From: Sediminitomix flava
GTDB lineage: Bacteria > Bacteroidota > Bacteroidia > Cytophagales > Flammeovirgaceae
Assembly: GCF_003149185.1 (NCBI RefSeq)
Contig: NZ_QGDO01000001.1
Span: 620,001 to 684,000 of the forward strand
Length of the DNA stretch: 64,000 bases
Direction of reading: 5' to 3'
Made by a program: the position numbers and the translations under genes
Shown here: piece by piece, positions 17,512 to 26,468 of the stretch
Layout of the letters: every line of letters begins with the position of its first letter
Numbering within the stretch: the stretch's first letter is position 1
The notes under the pieces: model-generated
What the model saw: the letters and a program-made list of their open reading frames with translations, nothing else
Database searches by the model: none
Told to the model about the DNA's origin: nothing

Positions 17512-17644
17512 TTCACCAAAAATTCAAGGAATAAATTGTTCTCTTTTTGAACCTTTTGATTAATTTCCTCCATTCTAAGAATGTAAACAGGTCTTCGGAC
17601 AAAAATGATATAGTTACTTTGGTTATTTCCATTTGAGTAGCAAA

Positions 17645-18142
17645 ATGAATTACACTTTAGATGCCGTTAAAAAAGCCCTTCAAGAGAGTGGGCAAGCTTT
17701 CATTTATCGCAAAGATGCTGATAACGACGAAAGCCAAGTAAATTTCCTTTTCGTTGGTGAATATGAAGGAAAAGAAGTTCTTTTCGATTCTTTCATGTAC
17801 ATCTTAGAGATGGAGTTCTTTTCTGAGATTTATGAGGAAGCTGTAACCCTTACAGTAGAACAATTCCCTAAGTATGATGGAATGGACTTCAATGCTTTGG
17901 AAGGAGAGCATATTGATGCAATGGAACAAATTGCAGCTGAACTTGCGAAAGATGATGAGTACAAGGTTCAAGAACTTTTAGAAGTTGAGCCAAACATCGA
18001 AGATTCATCTATTGTAAACTTAGATATTTGTCTAAACCGTCCTGAAATCACAGAAAAAGACGTACAAGAATTCATCAATTCGTTTAAGTCTCCTGAAGGC
18101 GTAAAACTTGATGAAACGCTTTATGCTTTTGATATGGACTAA
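17645..18142 (+). CDS. Conserved-looking hypothetical acidic protein
   Basis: About 165 residues from the ATG at 17645; an in-frame TTG at 17633 would add four residues. The protein is strongly acidic, cytoplasmic and alternates beta and helical segments (FLFVGEYEGKEVLFDSF, then LDICLNRPEITEKDVQEF). I do not recognise a family. A TACTTTGG sequence about 30 bases upstream is a near match to the -7 consensus, and a strong terminator follows. Confidence 0.65.
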   Translation: MNYTLDAVKKALQESGQAFIYRKDADNDESQVNFLFVGEYEGKEVLFDSFMYILEMEFFSEIYEEAVTLTVEQFPKYDGMDFNALEGEHIDAMEQIAAELAKDDEYKVQELLEVEPNIEDSSIVNLDICLNRPEITEKDVQEFINSFKSPEGVKLDETLYAFDMD

Positions 18143-18161
18143 TTGATATAATCAAAATATG

Positions 18162-18214
18162 AAAGCCCTCATTACTTTAGCAAAAGTTAAAGCGATGAGG
18201 GCTTTTGTTTTTCT
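18162..18214. terminator. Bidirectional terminator
   Basis: Stem AAAGCCCTCAT (18162-18172) / ATGAGGGCTTT (18195-18205) followed by a T-rich run. It serves the forward hypothetical gene and probably the convergent histidine phosphatase gene. Confidence 0.85.
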
Positions 18215-18227
18215 AATTGATACTTTT

Positions 18228-18848
18228 TTAGAATCTGTATTCACCCAAAAAAGCTCTTTCATTCATCGAAACAATGACATATGCACCATTCACAATCTTA
18301 ACCACATTCAGACAGCCATTTCCTTGAATAACCTTCCGATAAGCACTTAAGGGTAAACCTAAAAACTCCAACATCAATAATCTATTCACACAATCATGTC
18401 CAATTAACACTACCGTTTCACTCTCGTGTGATTTCTCAATTTTCTGAATAATATTTCTTGCCCGAACTTGTACATCTTGCAACGATTCACCATCCTCAAA
18501 TACATATCTCTCGGGATGCTCCAACCACATCAACCATTGGTCCGGATGCTTTTCTCTAAATTCTTTATGCAATTTAGCCTGCCATATTCCGTAGTCAATA
18601 TCCACTAACAATGGTAGTTGTTGACTTTGTAACTCAAATGTATCCGCTATATATTTCCCAGTATTGATTGCTCTATCAAAAGGACTAGTGTACAATGTTG
18701 AAGGCTGCCAATGACTACCAATGTAACGCCCTAACATTTGAGCCTGACGCTGCCCTTTTTCATTTAATTCTATATTTGCGCGACCACTAAAATAGTTATT
18801 CTTATTCCAATCCGTTTCACCATGTCGTGCTAACAAAATTGTTGTCAT
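18228..18848 (-). CDS. Histidine phosphatase family protein (phosphoglycerate mutase-like)
   Basis: A 206-residue protein of the RHG superfamily. The phospho-acceptor His is in ARHGETDWN (about 7-15). SGRANIELNEKG, the Arg in TSPFDRAINTG and the second catalytic His in VLIGHDCVNR are visible. The usual acidic residue before YGxW appears as Asp-Ile-Asp in LLVDIDYGIWQ. Members include GpmB-like phosphatases and cobalamin or sugar phosphatases; the substrate here cannot be assigned. Confidence 0.88.
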   Translation of the reverse strand: MTTILLARHGETDWNKNNYFSGRANIELNEKGQRQAQMLGRYIGSHWQPSTLYTSPFDRAINTGKYIADTFELQSQQLPLLVDIDYGIWQAKLHKEFREKHPDQWLMWLEHPERYVFEDGESLQDVQVRARNIIQKIEKSHESETVVLIGHDCVNRLLMLEFLGLPLSAYRKVIQGNGCLNVVKIVNGAYVIVSMNERAFLGEYRF

Positions 18849-18972
18849 ATCATCTCTGTTTGATATGTCAGTAAGCTAAAATACTTTCTTATAGTTCCTC
18901 TATTTGAATTACTGAGCTTGAAGATTTTCACATTCACATTTAATACAATTTTTCGTGATTAAGCTAAAATTC

Positions 18973-19072
18973 AGTCTAAATAGAGACTAGACTTTCAAAA
19001 ATTTTAGAAAATTGTGTAATTTTCTAGCTTTAGTTGAAATAAACTTCAACAATAAAGGATAATAGTCCTTTA
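18973..19072. repeat. Four consecutive inverted repeats upstream of M1 peptidase
   Basis: AGTCTA/TAGACT (18973-18978, 18988-18993), TAGAAAATT-gtgt-AATTTTCTA (19005-19026), GTTGAA-n6-TTCAAC (19033-19050) and TAAAGGA-n6-TCCTTTA (19053-19072). They end 66 bases before the M1 peptidase start, in a gap of 290 bp with no gene. They may form a structured leader or stacked operators. Confidence 0.5.
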
Positions 19073-19138
19073 CAATAAACTATGTCTCAAATTGATCTAT
19101 TTGACGATTCGATCATCTCACTTTAGAAATTTAATTTT

Positions 19139-20989
19139 ATGAAGAAGAATCTTCTACTTTTTGCTTCTTGGGCATTGACTTTCGGGTTTGGATATGCTCA
19201 GAGCACAACTTGGCAACAAGCTATCGATTACAAAATGGACATCGACTTCGATGTGAACACACATCGTTATGATGGTGAACAAGAAGCTACACTAACAAAT
19301 AATTCTCCAGATACGCTTACAAGAGTTTTTTATCACTTATACTTCAATGCCTTCCAACCAGGAAGCATGATGGATGTAAGATCGCGTAGTATCAAAGATC
19401 CTGATCACCGTGTGAAAGATCGTATTTCTCACCTTTCTGAAGACGAGATTGGTTATCAAAGAATCAATAGTCTTAAGCAAAATGGTAAAGTACTAGAATA
19501 TAAGGTTGAAGGGACTATTCTTGAAGTAGAATTGGCTAAACCAATTGCTCCAGGTGAAAAAGCTACTTTTAAGATGGACTTTGAAGCACAAGTTCCAGTT
19601 CAAATCCGTCGTTCGGGACGTTACAACAAAGAAGGCGTAGCCTACTCAATGGCTCAGTGGTACCCTAAAATGTGTAACTATGATGCACAAGGGTGGCATG
19701 CAAACCCTTACGTAGGGCGTGAATTCTACGGTATTTGGGGAGATTTCGATGTAAAAATCTCGATAGATGAGAAATTTGTAGTTGCATCTACAGGTTACAT
19801 CCAAAATCCAAAAGAAGTTGGATATGGCTATGAAGGTGTTGAAAAAGGTAAAGCTAAAAATGGCAAGATCAAATGGCATTTTGTAGCTCCTAATGTACAT
19901 GACTTCACTTGGGCTGCTGATCCTGACTTCACTCATGATGTAGTACAAATGAAAGACGGACCTGCTCTACACCTATTCTACAAAAAGAATATGGATCAAA
20001 AGTACATTGATGCGTGGAAAAAACTACCTGAAGACATTGACAAAGTATTTACTTTCTTAAATGAAAATTACGGTAAATACCCTTATGATGTATACAATGT
20101 TGTTCAAGGTGGTGATGGCGGAATGGAATACGCTATGCTTACTCTTGTAACAGGACAGAGAAACTACAATAGCTTATTAGGGGTAACAATTCATGAATTA
20201 CTACATAGTTGGTATCAATTTGTATTGGCAAGTAACGAAAGCCTTTACTCATGGATGGATGAAGGATTTAACACTTATGTAGGTAATGAAGTAGACAAGC
20301 ACGTATTTAATAAATCTAATGTTCATTTAGGCATTTATAAAGGCTATCAAGCTTTGGTTGAATCAGGGCAAGAAGAACCTCTTTCAACTCACGCTGACCA
20401 CTTCAACACAAACAGAGCTTACTCTATTGCTTCTTACGTAAAAGGAGCTGTATTCTTGGAGCAAATGGGCTATGTGATTGGTAAAGAAAACTTGAACCAA
20501 GGTATGTTGAATTACTATAACACATGGAAATTCAAACACCCAGACGTAAACTCTATTATTCGTGTAATGGAGAAACAATCAGGAATCGAATTGGACTGGT
20601 ACAAAGAGTATTTTGTTTTTACAACGAAAACAATTGACTACGCTATCCGTCAAACATTCTCTGATGAAACAAGTACTACTGTTACTTTAGAGCGAATTGG
20701 TAAAATGCCAATGCCTATTGACCTTGAAGTAGAATACACGGATGGAAGCAAAGAAATTTTCTATATTCCATTGCGAGTGATGAGAGGTGAAAAACCAGTT
20801 GAAAACGATACAAAACGTACTCAGTTAAACGATTGGCCTTGGACACACCCATCATACACTTTAACAATTCCTACTTCTGCCAAAAACATTAAGAAGATTG
20901 AAATTGATCCTTCTTTAAGAATGGCTGACATAGATAGAAGCAACAATAGCGTTGAATTCCAACAAGCAACAACAGGAGCGGGTATTTAA
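19139..20989 (+). CDS. Exported M1 family metallopeptidase
   Basis: A 616-residue gluzincin with a signal peptide (residues 1-20, ending Gly-Tyr-Ala-Gln). The N-terminal beta domain includes FYHLYFNAF, followed by the catalytic domain: exopeptidase loop GGDGGMEYAM (325-333) and zinc site H352-E353-x-x-H356 with E375 in WMDEGFNTY. No C-terminal sorting domain is evident, so it is probably periplasmic. The family releases N-terminal amino acids from peptides. It is monocistronic, with four small inverted repeats upstream and a strong terminator downstream. Confidence 0.93.
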   Translation: MKKNLLLFASWALTFGFGYAQSTTWQQAIDYKMDIDFDVNTHRYDGEQEATLTNNSPDTLTRVFYHLYFNAFQPGSMMDVRSRSIKDPDHRVKDRISHLSEDEIGYQRINSLKQNGKVLEYKVEGTILEVELAKPIAPGEKATFKMDFEAQVPVQIRRSGRYNKEGVAYSMAQWYPKMCNYDAQGWHANPYVGREFYGIWGDFDVKISIDEKFVVASTGYIQNPKEVGYGYEGVEKGKAKNGKIKWHFVAPNVHDFTWAADPDFTHDVVQMKDGPALHLFYKKNMDQKYIDAWKKLPEDIDKVFTFLNENYGKYPYDVYNVVQGGDGGMEYAMLTLVTGQRNYNSLLGVTIHELLHSWYQFVLASNESLYSWMDEGFNTYVGNEVDKHVFNKSNVHLGIYKGYQALVESGQEEPLSTHADHFNTNRAYSIASYVKGAVFLEQMGYVIGKENLNQGMLNYYNTWKFKHPDVNSIIRVMEKQSGIELDWYKEYFVFTTKTIDYAIRQTFSDETSTTVTLERIGKMPMPIDLEVEYTDGSKEIFYIPLRVMRGEKPVENDTKRTQLNDWPWTHPSYTLTIPTSAKNIKKIEIDPSLRMADIDRSNNSVEFQQATTGAGI

Positions 20990-21009
20990 TCTATTCCTAC
21001 TGATATAAT

Positions 21010-21046
21010 AAAAGCCTCTTTTACTTAATGTGAAAGAGGCTTTTTT
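21010..21046 (+). terminator. Terminator of M1 peptidase gene
   Basis: Stem AAAAGCCTCTTT / AAAGAGGCTTTT with an 11-base loop, followed by T residues. Confidence 0.92.
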
Positions 21047-21161
21047 CATACCCACTATACTCTCACATTCTCTTATTCAAATTAAAACTTCAGTCTTTAT
21101 AGGTTCTTTTATTGCTATTCAGTTTGTAATTTGAGGTAGTACCTAAACTATTACAATCGCT

Positions 21162-22058
21162 ATGAGTAGTACATTTTCTGATGTAAAGACAATGGAGGAA
21201 CACTTCATTAATACTTGGGATAAGCTCGTTGATAAGCTCATGGGATGGATTGAAGCCTCTATTCTGATTTTACCGAATATCTTAATCGGTCTGGTCACCA
21301 TCCTTCTTTTTTATTGGCTATCGAAATACCTACAAATTCTACTAAACCGAATTCTAAAAAACATCATACACCATTCCTCAATTCGGAATTTATTCACAAA
21401 TATATTGTCAATTGGTGTTTTTGTGATAGGCTGCCTACTTACGCTTTCCATACTCAACTTAGATGGTACTATAAAGTCTTTGCTTGCTGGAGCAGGAGTC
21501 GCAGGTTTGGCCATAAGTTTAGCGTTGCAAGGCACACTTTCAAATACCTTTTCAGGTATCTTTATTTCTATAAAAAATGAAATACAAGAAGGCGATTGGA
21601 TAGAAAGTAATGGCTATTTGGGACGAGTTGTAGAAATAAACCTCAGAAATACCAAACTTAAAGAGGCTGATAACAATATTGTGATTTTGCCCAACACCAT
21701 GATTCTTAATAACCCACTTAAGAATTACGGCCTTACACATCGATATCGAGCCACTATTAGTTGTGGTGTAGGCTATGAATCAGACCTTGAGCGCGTAAGA
21801 GAGTTAACAATTCTAGCCATTGAAAGTATTTTCCCTTCTCAAGGAATAGATGAGGAAATTGAATTTTATTATAAAGAATTTGGAGACAGTTCCATCAATT
21901 TCATTGTGAGGTTTTGGGTAGATGCGAAAGAAAGTAAACAAGCAATGCAAGTTGAAAGTGATGCAATTATGAAGATAAAGTCCATTTTTGACGAAAATAG
22001 TATAAATATACCTTTTCCAATCCGCACACTTATCTATCAACAAGACCGTCCTATTTGA
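21162..22058 (+). CDS. Small-conductance mechanosensitive channel (MscS family)
   Basis: A 298-residue inner-membrane channel close in size to E. coli MscS. Hydrophobic helices lie at about 30-55 and 75-98; the pore helix is the Gly/Ala-rich stretch SLLAGAGVAGLAISLALQG (about 107-126). The cytoplasmic beta domain follows with EIQEGDWIE and the conserved LPNTMILNNPLKNY. It would open on membrane tension to release solutes at osmotic downshock. Confidence 0.93.
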   Translation: MSSTFSDVKTMEEHFINTWDKLVDKLMGWIEASILILPNILIGLVTILLFYWLSKYLQILLNRILKNIIHHSSIRNLFTNILSIGVFVIGCLLTLSILNLDGTIKSLLAGAGVAGLAISLALQGTLSNTFSGIFISIKNEIQEGDWIESNGYLGRVVEINLRNTKLKEADNNIVILPNTMILNNPLKNYGLTHRYRATISCGVGYESDLERVRELTILAIESIFPSQGIDEEIEFYYKEFGDSSINFIVRFWVDAKESKQAMQVESDAIMKIKSIFDENSINIPFPIRTLIYQQDRPI

Positions 22059-22090
22059 AAGTGAGTAACAGCATTATTTGGACAAATGAA

Positions 22091-22116
22091 AAAGGCGAGG
22101 TAAAAACCTCGCCTTT
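22091..22116. terminator. Bidirectional terminator between mscS and iaaA
   Basis: Perfect 11-bp stem AAAGGCGAGGT / ACCTCGCCTTT with loop AAAA. It separates convergent units. Confidence 0.88.
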
Positions 22117-22140
22117 CATATTTAGAATAATATCAATTAA

Positions 22141-23073
22141 TTACTTCTTATCATAAATTGCTGTAAAAGCTTCCAAATTTGAAGAAACAGCTCCACGATA
22201 CATTCCTGCAGAGTTAAAACACAAATCGATATTTCCTTTAGCATCTACGGCAATAACTCCTCCTTCACCTTGCATTTTCACTAGCTTATCTTTAACTACT
22301 TTATCACAAGCTTCAGTTAGAGACAAACCTCCATACTCCATCATTGCAGAAATATCGTATGCCACTACAGCTCTAAGGAAGTACTCACCGTAACCTGTAC
22401 ATGAAATAGCACAAGTATCATTATTCGCATAAGTACCCGAACCTACAACAGAACTATCTCCTAACCTACCGAATCTTTTATTCGTCAGACCTCCAGTTGA
22501 AGTTGCTGCGGCTAAGTTTCCATTAAGATCAAGAGCTACAGCTCCTACAGTACCAAACTTACGTTCTCCATCATGATCTAAAACTACTTTGTCAGACCCC
22601 ATAGCAGCTTGCCACTGAAGGTATCTTTCTTCTGTATGAAAATATTCTTGATCTACGAACTCCATACCCTCTTGCTTTGCAAAAGTTTCAGCACCTTCGC
22701 CAATCAAATAAACAAAGTCTTCTGCCAAGAGAACTTTCTTTGCTAAAGAAATTGGATTTTTAATATGTTGTAAACCTGCAGCTGCTCCAGCTTGCAATCC
22801 TTTTCCATACATAATTGAAGCTTCAGTTTCATGGATTCCATTATTTCCATACACAGAACCTTTCCCGGCATTGAACAAAGGACAATCTTCTAAAACCTGT
22901 ACAGCTCTCTCTACAGCATCTAAACTGCTTCCTTCTCCTTTCAATATTTTCTCTCCTTCAAAAAGCGCTTCTGCAAGTGCCTCATGATAAGATTTTTCTT
23001 TTTCAGGAGTTAAATGTTCAGGTAATATAGTTCCAGCCCCGCCGTGAATAGCCAATGAATAATTATTGTTCAT
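22141..23073 (-). CDS. iaaA: Isoaspartyl peptidase / plant-type asparaginase
   Basis: A 310-residue N-terminal-nucleophile hydrolase. The autocleavage site and catalytic Thr is T175 in KFGTVGAVALD. IHGGAG near the N-terminus, FNAGKGSVYG and TSTGGLTNKRFGR(L)GDS complete the active site. There is no signal peptide, so it works in the cytoplasm. It splits beta-aspartyl dipeptides (and asparagine) to aspartate plus the second amino acid. It is the last gene of an operon with the carrier (20 bp upstream) and cyanophycinase, which points to beta-Asp-Arg as a natural substrate. Confidence 0.93.
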   Translation of the reverse strand: MNNNYSLAIHGGAGTILPEHLTPEKEKSYHEALAEALFEGEKILKGEGSSLDAVERAVQVLEDCPLFNAGKGSVYGNNGIHETEASIMYGKGLQAGAAAGLQHIKNPISLAKKVLLAEDFVYLIGEGAETFAKQEGMEFVDQEYFHTEERYLQWQAAMGSDKVVLDHDGERKFGTVGAVALDLNGNLAAATSTGGLTNKRFGRLGDSSVVGSGTYANNDTCAISCTGYGEYFLRAVVAYDISAMMEYGGLSLTEACDKVVKDKLVKMQGEGGVIAVDAKGNIDLCFNSAGMYRGAVSSNLEAFTAIYDKK

Positions 23074-23093
23074 TATTTAGTTTTTTGAGATAA

Positions 23094-24467
23094 TTAGAAT
23101 TGTAAAAAGATGCTAGGCGGTATTAAAAGAGCCATAGCTGTGAGTGTAAGAATGATAAATAGTGGGTAAAACCATTTTAACCATTCTCCATAAGATATTT
23201 TAGAGATTCCTAAAACTCCCATTGTTACTCCACTTGTAGGAATAATCATATTTGAAAGTCCATCTCCAAATTGGAAAGCGAGTACCGCAGTTTGTCTACT
23301 TACTCCCAACAAGTCTGAAAGCGGAGCCATAATTGGCATCGTCAATGCTGCTTGTCCTGATCCTGAAGGAAGGAAGAAGTTTAAAAATGATTGAGATAAG
23401 AACATCAACTCTATAGATGCTATTTTACCTATGCCATCTAAACCAGTTGACATACTATATAGAATTGTATCTATAATTTTACCATCTGTAGCTAAAATCA
23501 AGATACCTTTTGATAATCCAATAATTAATGCAGCAGGCAGCATTTCTTGTGCTCCTTTTTTAAAGGCTTCCGCTGCGGTATTCATTTCAGTTCTTGAAAC
23601 AATAGCACAAACAACTCCAAATGCTAAAAACAATGCGGCAATTTCCTCTATGTACCAACCGTATTCTTTCACCCCATAAACGAGCAGTACTAAAAGCACA
23701 AGGAAGCTAAACAGAATGAAGATTTGCGATAATGATAAAGCAGAGCTTTTTACTTCTAAGGAAGTCGCATTCCCTTCTAAGGTCTCTGTTTTTTGTTTAT
23801 CCAGTTTTCGGATGTAAAGAAGAATATAAATTGTAGTGATTGTAGTCAAAACAGCCCATACCAACAAACGATATTCCATACCACTAAAAGGAGTTAACCC
23901 TGCAATACTTTGTGCAATTCCAATGGTAAAAGGGTTACTAAAAGCTCCAGCAAAACCTACTCCTGCTCCAACAAAAGGAATGGCTAAACCTACAATTTTG
24001 TTGTACCCTAGGCTATCCGCAAGCGGCAAAGTGATCAATACAAATACAAGAACTTCTTCACTCATACCAAAAGATGCCCCTGCCAACGAAAAGAGTACGA
24101 TCAACAAAGCTATAGTTCCATACTTTAATTGAGGATACTTATGGCAAACAACAACCATTCGCTCCAAAGCTGTTTGTAATGCTCCCGATAGGGTAAATAA
24201 CTGAAAAGCGCCACCTACCAAAAGTACAAAAGCAATAATTTGAGCAACAGAAGACATTCCTTTCACTGGTGCTAAAAGCAAGTCCGTAATTCCTTGAGGA
24301 TTTGCATCAGTATACTTAAAAGAGCCAGGTACAATCTGTTCTTTATTGTTTACTACTTCTTTCGCAAACTCTCCCGCAGGAACAATCCAAGTCAAGATCC
24401 CAACTAAGATTAGAACCCCCGATACAATGATCAAAGTATCGGGAAGACGAAACTTCATTTTCTCCAT
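23094..24467 (-). CDS. YfcC-family membrane carrier
   Basis: A 457-residue inner-membrane protein with about 12 hydrophobic helices and the family's conserved start (RLPDTLIIVSGVLILVGILTWIVPAGEF is typical in layout), GASFGMSEEVLVF near 130-142, a VGAGVGFAGAFSNPFTIGIA segment near 166-185, and FLPSGSGQAALTMPIMAPL near 365-383. The YfcC/DcuC-like family carries dicarboxylates, amino acids or dipeptides. Placed between cyanophycinase and isoaspartyl peptidase (3 bp and 20 bp gaps), it probably imports the dipeptide or its amino acids. Confidence 0.88.
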   Translation of the reverse strand: MEKMKFRLPDTLIIVSGVLILVGILTWIVPAGEFAKEVVNNKEQIVPGSFKYTDANPQGITDLLLAPVKGMSSVAQIIAFVLLVGGAFQLFTLSGALQTALERMVVVCHKYPQLKYGTIALLIVLFSLAGASFGMSEEVLVFVLITLPLADSLGYNKIVGLAIPFVGAGVGFAGAFSNPFTIGIAQSIAGLTPFSGMEYRLLVWAVLTTITTIYILLYIRKLDKQKTETLEGNATSLEVKSSALSLSQIFILFSFLVLLVLLVYGVKEYGWYIEEIAALFLAFGVVCAIVSRTEMNTAAEAFKKGAQEMLPAALIIGLSKGILILATDGKIIDTILYSMSTGLDGIGKIASIELMFLSQSFLNFFLPSGSGQAALTMPIMAPLSDLLGVSRQTAVLAFQFGDGLSNMIIPTSGVTMGVLGISKISYGEWLKWFYPLFIILTLTAMALLIPPSIFLQF

Positions 24468-24470
24468 ATC

Positions 24471-25349
24471 TTAAATTTCAAACACATCACCAGGTACAAA
24501 CACATCTAGCTGAATAGAAGTAGCACCAATTTTATCTTCATAAACTTTTGGACTCTTCTGCTTATTCATCATTCTGATTACCTGAGATTCTCCAACTACT
24601 TCAATTTTCGTCCCTTCAGTCACTAGAATTGCTGTAGATTCGTCAATTCCGAGACCTACTTTAGAAGGGTTTTCTATCACGGCACTAATCAGTCTGTTAT
24701 AACGACTTCTTTTCACAAAGTGCTGATCAATAATTGCTTCAGGAAACAAACCTAGTCCTTCCGCTAACTCAATATTTTCTGATTCAATATTTCTGAATGT
24801 CGAATTGTATTCGGGATGCTTTTTCTCATTCCCAGTGATCATTGCTTGACTCATCAAAGCAGCACCTGCACTTGTTCCAGCTATAGTACCTCCATTTTTA
24901 TAACAGTCATGAATTGCTTGGATAAGTTGTGTGCCAGCTACTCTTTCCATAAATCGATTTTGATCACCTCCTGTGATATAAACCAACTTGGCTCCTCGAA
25001 TAGAATCCAACAAAGATGTATGAGGAGCTACACTATTTGCAATATCTTTTGGGAAAATAGCTGTATATCCCAAATCTGTAAATTGCTTACAACCATAATA
25101 AGCTGAAGTGTCAGGTTCTGAGCTAGACATAGGCAACACTACTGCGTAGTTATTATCTTTCCCAAGGTTAGCTTCCTCCCCTAAACGTTTAACCAAAGAT
25201 GGTGGCCTTTTCCCTCCACCTATTATAAAAAGTTTGCCTTTGTTAGTATTTACTTGCTCAACTAATGATGCTTCTGAAGTTTCTGTAACTTTTGAAGTAC
25301 ATGCGCTAAAAATCAGCCCTAAGAATAAGGCGATATACAATGGTTTCAT
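24471..25349 (-). CDS. cphB: Lipoprotein cyanophycinase-like S51 peptidase
   Basis: A 292-residue protein with a lipoprotein signal peptide: lipobox IFSAC, acylated C17. The mature part is a class-I-glutamine-amidotransferase-like S51 fold with nucleophile S160 in GTSAGAA, the YITGGDQNRF loop and DQHFVKRSRYNRL carrying the conserved His and Arg. This is the cyanophycinase pattern: hydrolysis of multi-Arg-poly-Asp to beta-Asp-Arg. The residues after Cys are not acidic, so a surface-export signal is not evident and a periplasm-facing anchor is possible. It is the first gene of the three-gene operon. Confidence 0.9.
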   Translation of the reverse strand: MKPLYIALFLGLIFSACTSKVTETSEASLVEQVNTNKGKLFIIGGGKRPPSLVKRLGEEANLGKDNNYAVVLPMSSSEPDTSAYYGCKQFTDLGYTAIFPKDIANSVAPHTSLLDSIRGAKLVYITGGDQNRFMERVAGTQLIQAIHDCYKNGGTIAGTSAGAALMSQAMITGNEKKHPEYNSTFRNIESENIELAEGLGLFPEAIIDQHFVKRSRYNRLISAVIENPSKVGLGIDESTAILVTEGTKIEVVGESQVIRMMNKQKSPKVYEDKIGATSIQLDVFVPGDVFEI

Positions 25350-25375
25350 AGAAAGAATTGATTTGAATATTTCAA

Positions 25376-25383
25376 CAAAAATA
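25376..25383 (-). promoter_or_regulatory. Candidate -7 element of cyanophycinase operon
   Basis: Reverse strand reads TATTTTTG, a TAnnTTTG match about 27 bases before the start codon. An ATTGTC sequence further upstream might be the -33 partner, but the spacing is long. Confidence 0.4.
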
Positions 25384-26023
25384 TTCAGGAGGAGATAAGA
25401 GACTTGACAATAAAATGGTGTTATTTGATGAGCAAGTTATAAATATTTAGGCTTTATTCATAATAGAATTCAATGAACTGAACTTATTTTGATAAAAAAT
25501 TGACTTTTTTTCATGCAATTAATTGCCTTGAATATTTACATTTATTAATATTGTTCCATTATCAGGAGACTTTTTAGATAAAGACAACAGACAAAAATGG
25601 CTATCTTTCAATCATTTAAACATATCGCATACTGCAAAACTGCTTCCCAAAGAGGATTGCAGCCGATATTTGATTGTTGATATCTCCCTCCTACTCTTCT
25701 TAACAACTTCCTATTTATTTCTTGGGTTTATACTGTTTCATTGTATATATGAAAATACAGGTCTATTTCTTATTCTCTTCATAGGATAAGCTGTATTCAT
25801 TTTCAAAAATACACAATGTTACATGCATGTTTCGATTCTTGATTTTTCTTAATTCAAGGCTGGGCTACTATTTCCCAAAATCTAAATATTCAATCTTCTA
25901 ACATTGAAATTTTGAGTTAGCTATCATATTCAAATTTGATAAAAGGAAGTTTCATTTCATTTTGACAGATAACGCTTACCTACTCAAAAATGAGTTAGGA
26001 TGGGCTTCTATATATCAAAAATT

Positions 26024-26106
26024 AACTAAGGCAGCGATCATACGCTTTCGTGGTTTTTGCTGTAAATCTTCTTTCTTATTTGTATGTAGCTGCCTTTAGT
26101 TTTTAA
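26024..26106 (+). terminator. Bulged stem-loop followed by T-run inside the gene-free region
   Basis: AACTAAGGCAGC (26024-26035) pairs with GCTGCCTTTAGTT (26089-26101) with one bulged T and is followed by T residues. The 53-base loop is longer than usual for a terminator. Confidence 0.4.
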
Positions 26107-26299
26107 AAATAATATTGCTATGGTTATTCAAACGAAATCTAGAGCAATTATCTATAGTGTGATAAATTAGTTTAGTGTGTTTCGAAAACAGTGACCTCTC
26201 ATTTTACAAAGTAATAAGCTGTTTTCTCATCATGTGTATGTATCAATTAGATAGAATGTATAAACGAACTGACAAGCAGTAATCATTTGGTTTTCTTGG

Positions 26300-26333
26300 A
26301 AAGGACTTTTCTATTTGAAGAGTCCTTTTTTTA
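26300..26333 (+). terminator. Orphan terminator without upstream forward gene
   Basis: AAAGGACT / AGTCCTTT with a 13-base loop and seven T. The nearest forward gene upstream ends at 22058, so it must end an unannotated transcript. Confidence 0.75.
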
Positions 26334-26397
26334 TTTCATTTTCTCAGATGTACCATTTTCAGTTAGAATGAAAAATAATTGAAGAATAGAAACAGGG

Positions 26398-26468
26398 TTT
26401 TGCACTCATTTACTTCAAAAACTTACATGCTCAACCTTTTTTTGTGCATTGTAGGAAAAAGTGCAAAA
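26398..26468. repeat. Spaced inverted repeat upstream of giant PKD gene
   Basis: TTTTGCACT (26398-26406) and AGTGCAAAA (26460-26468), 9 bp perfect, 53 bases apart, ending 110 bases before the start codon. Confidence 0.45.

Noticed and set aside
18159-18350. Forward frame across the terminator near 18.2 kb
   Set aside because: It runs through the bidirectional terminator and antisense to the histidine phosphatase gene.
25597-25680. 27-codon frame in the gene-free region
   Set aside because: It overlaps the nested stem at 25622-25669, and a frame of this length is expected by chance.
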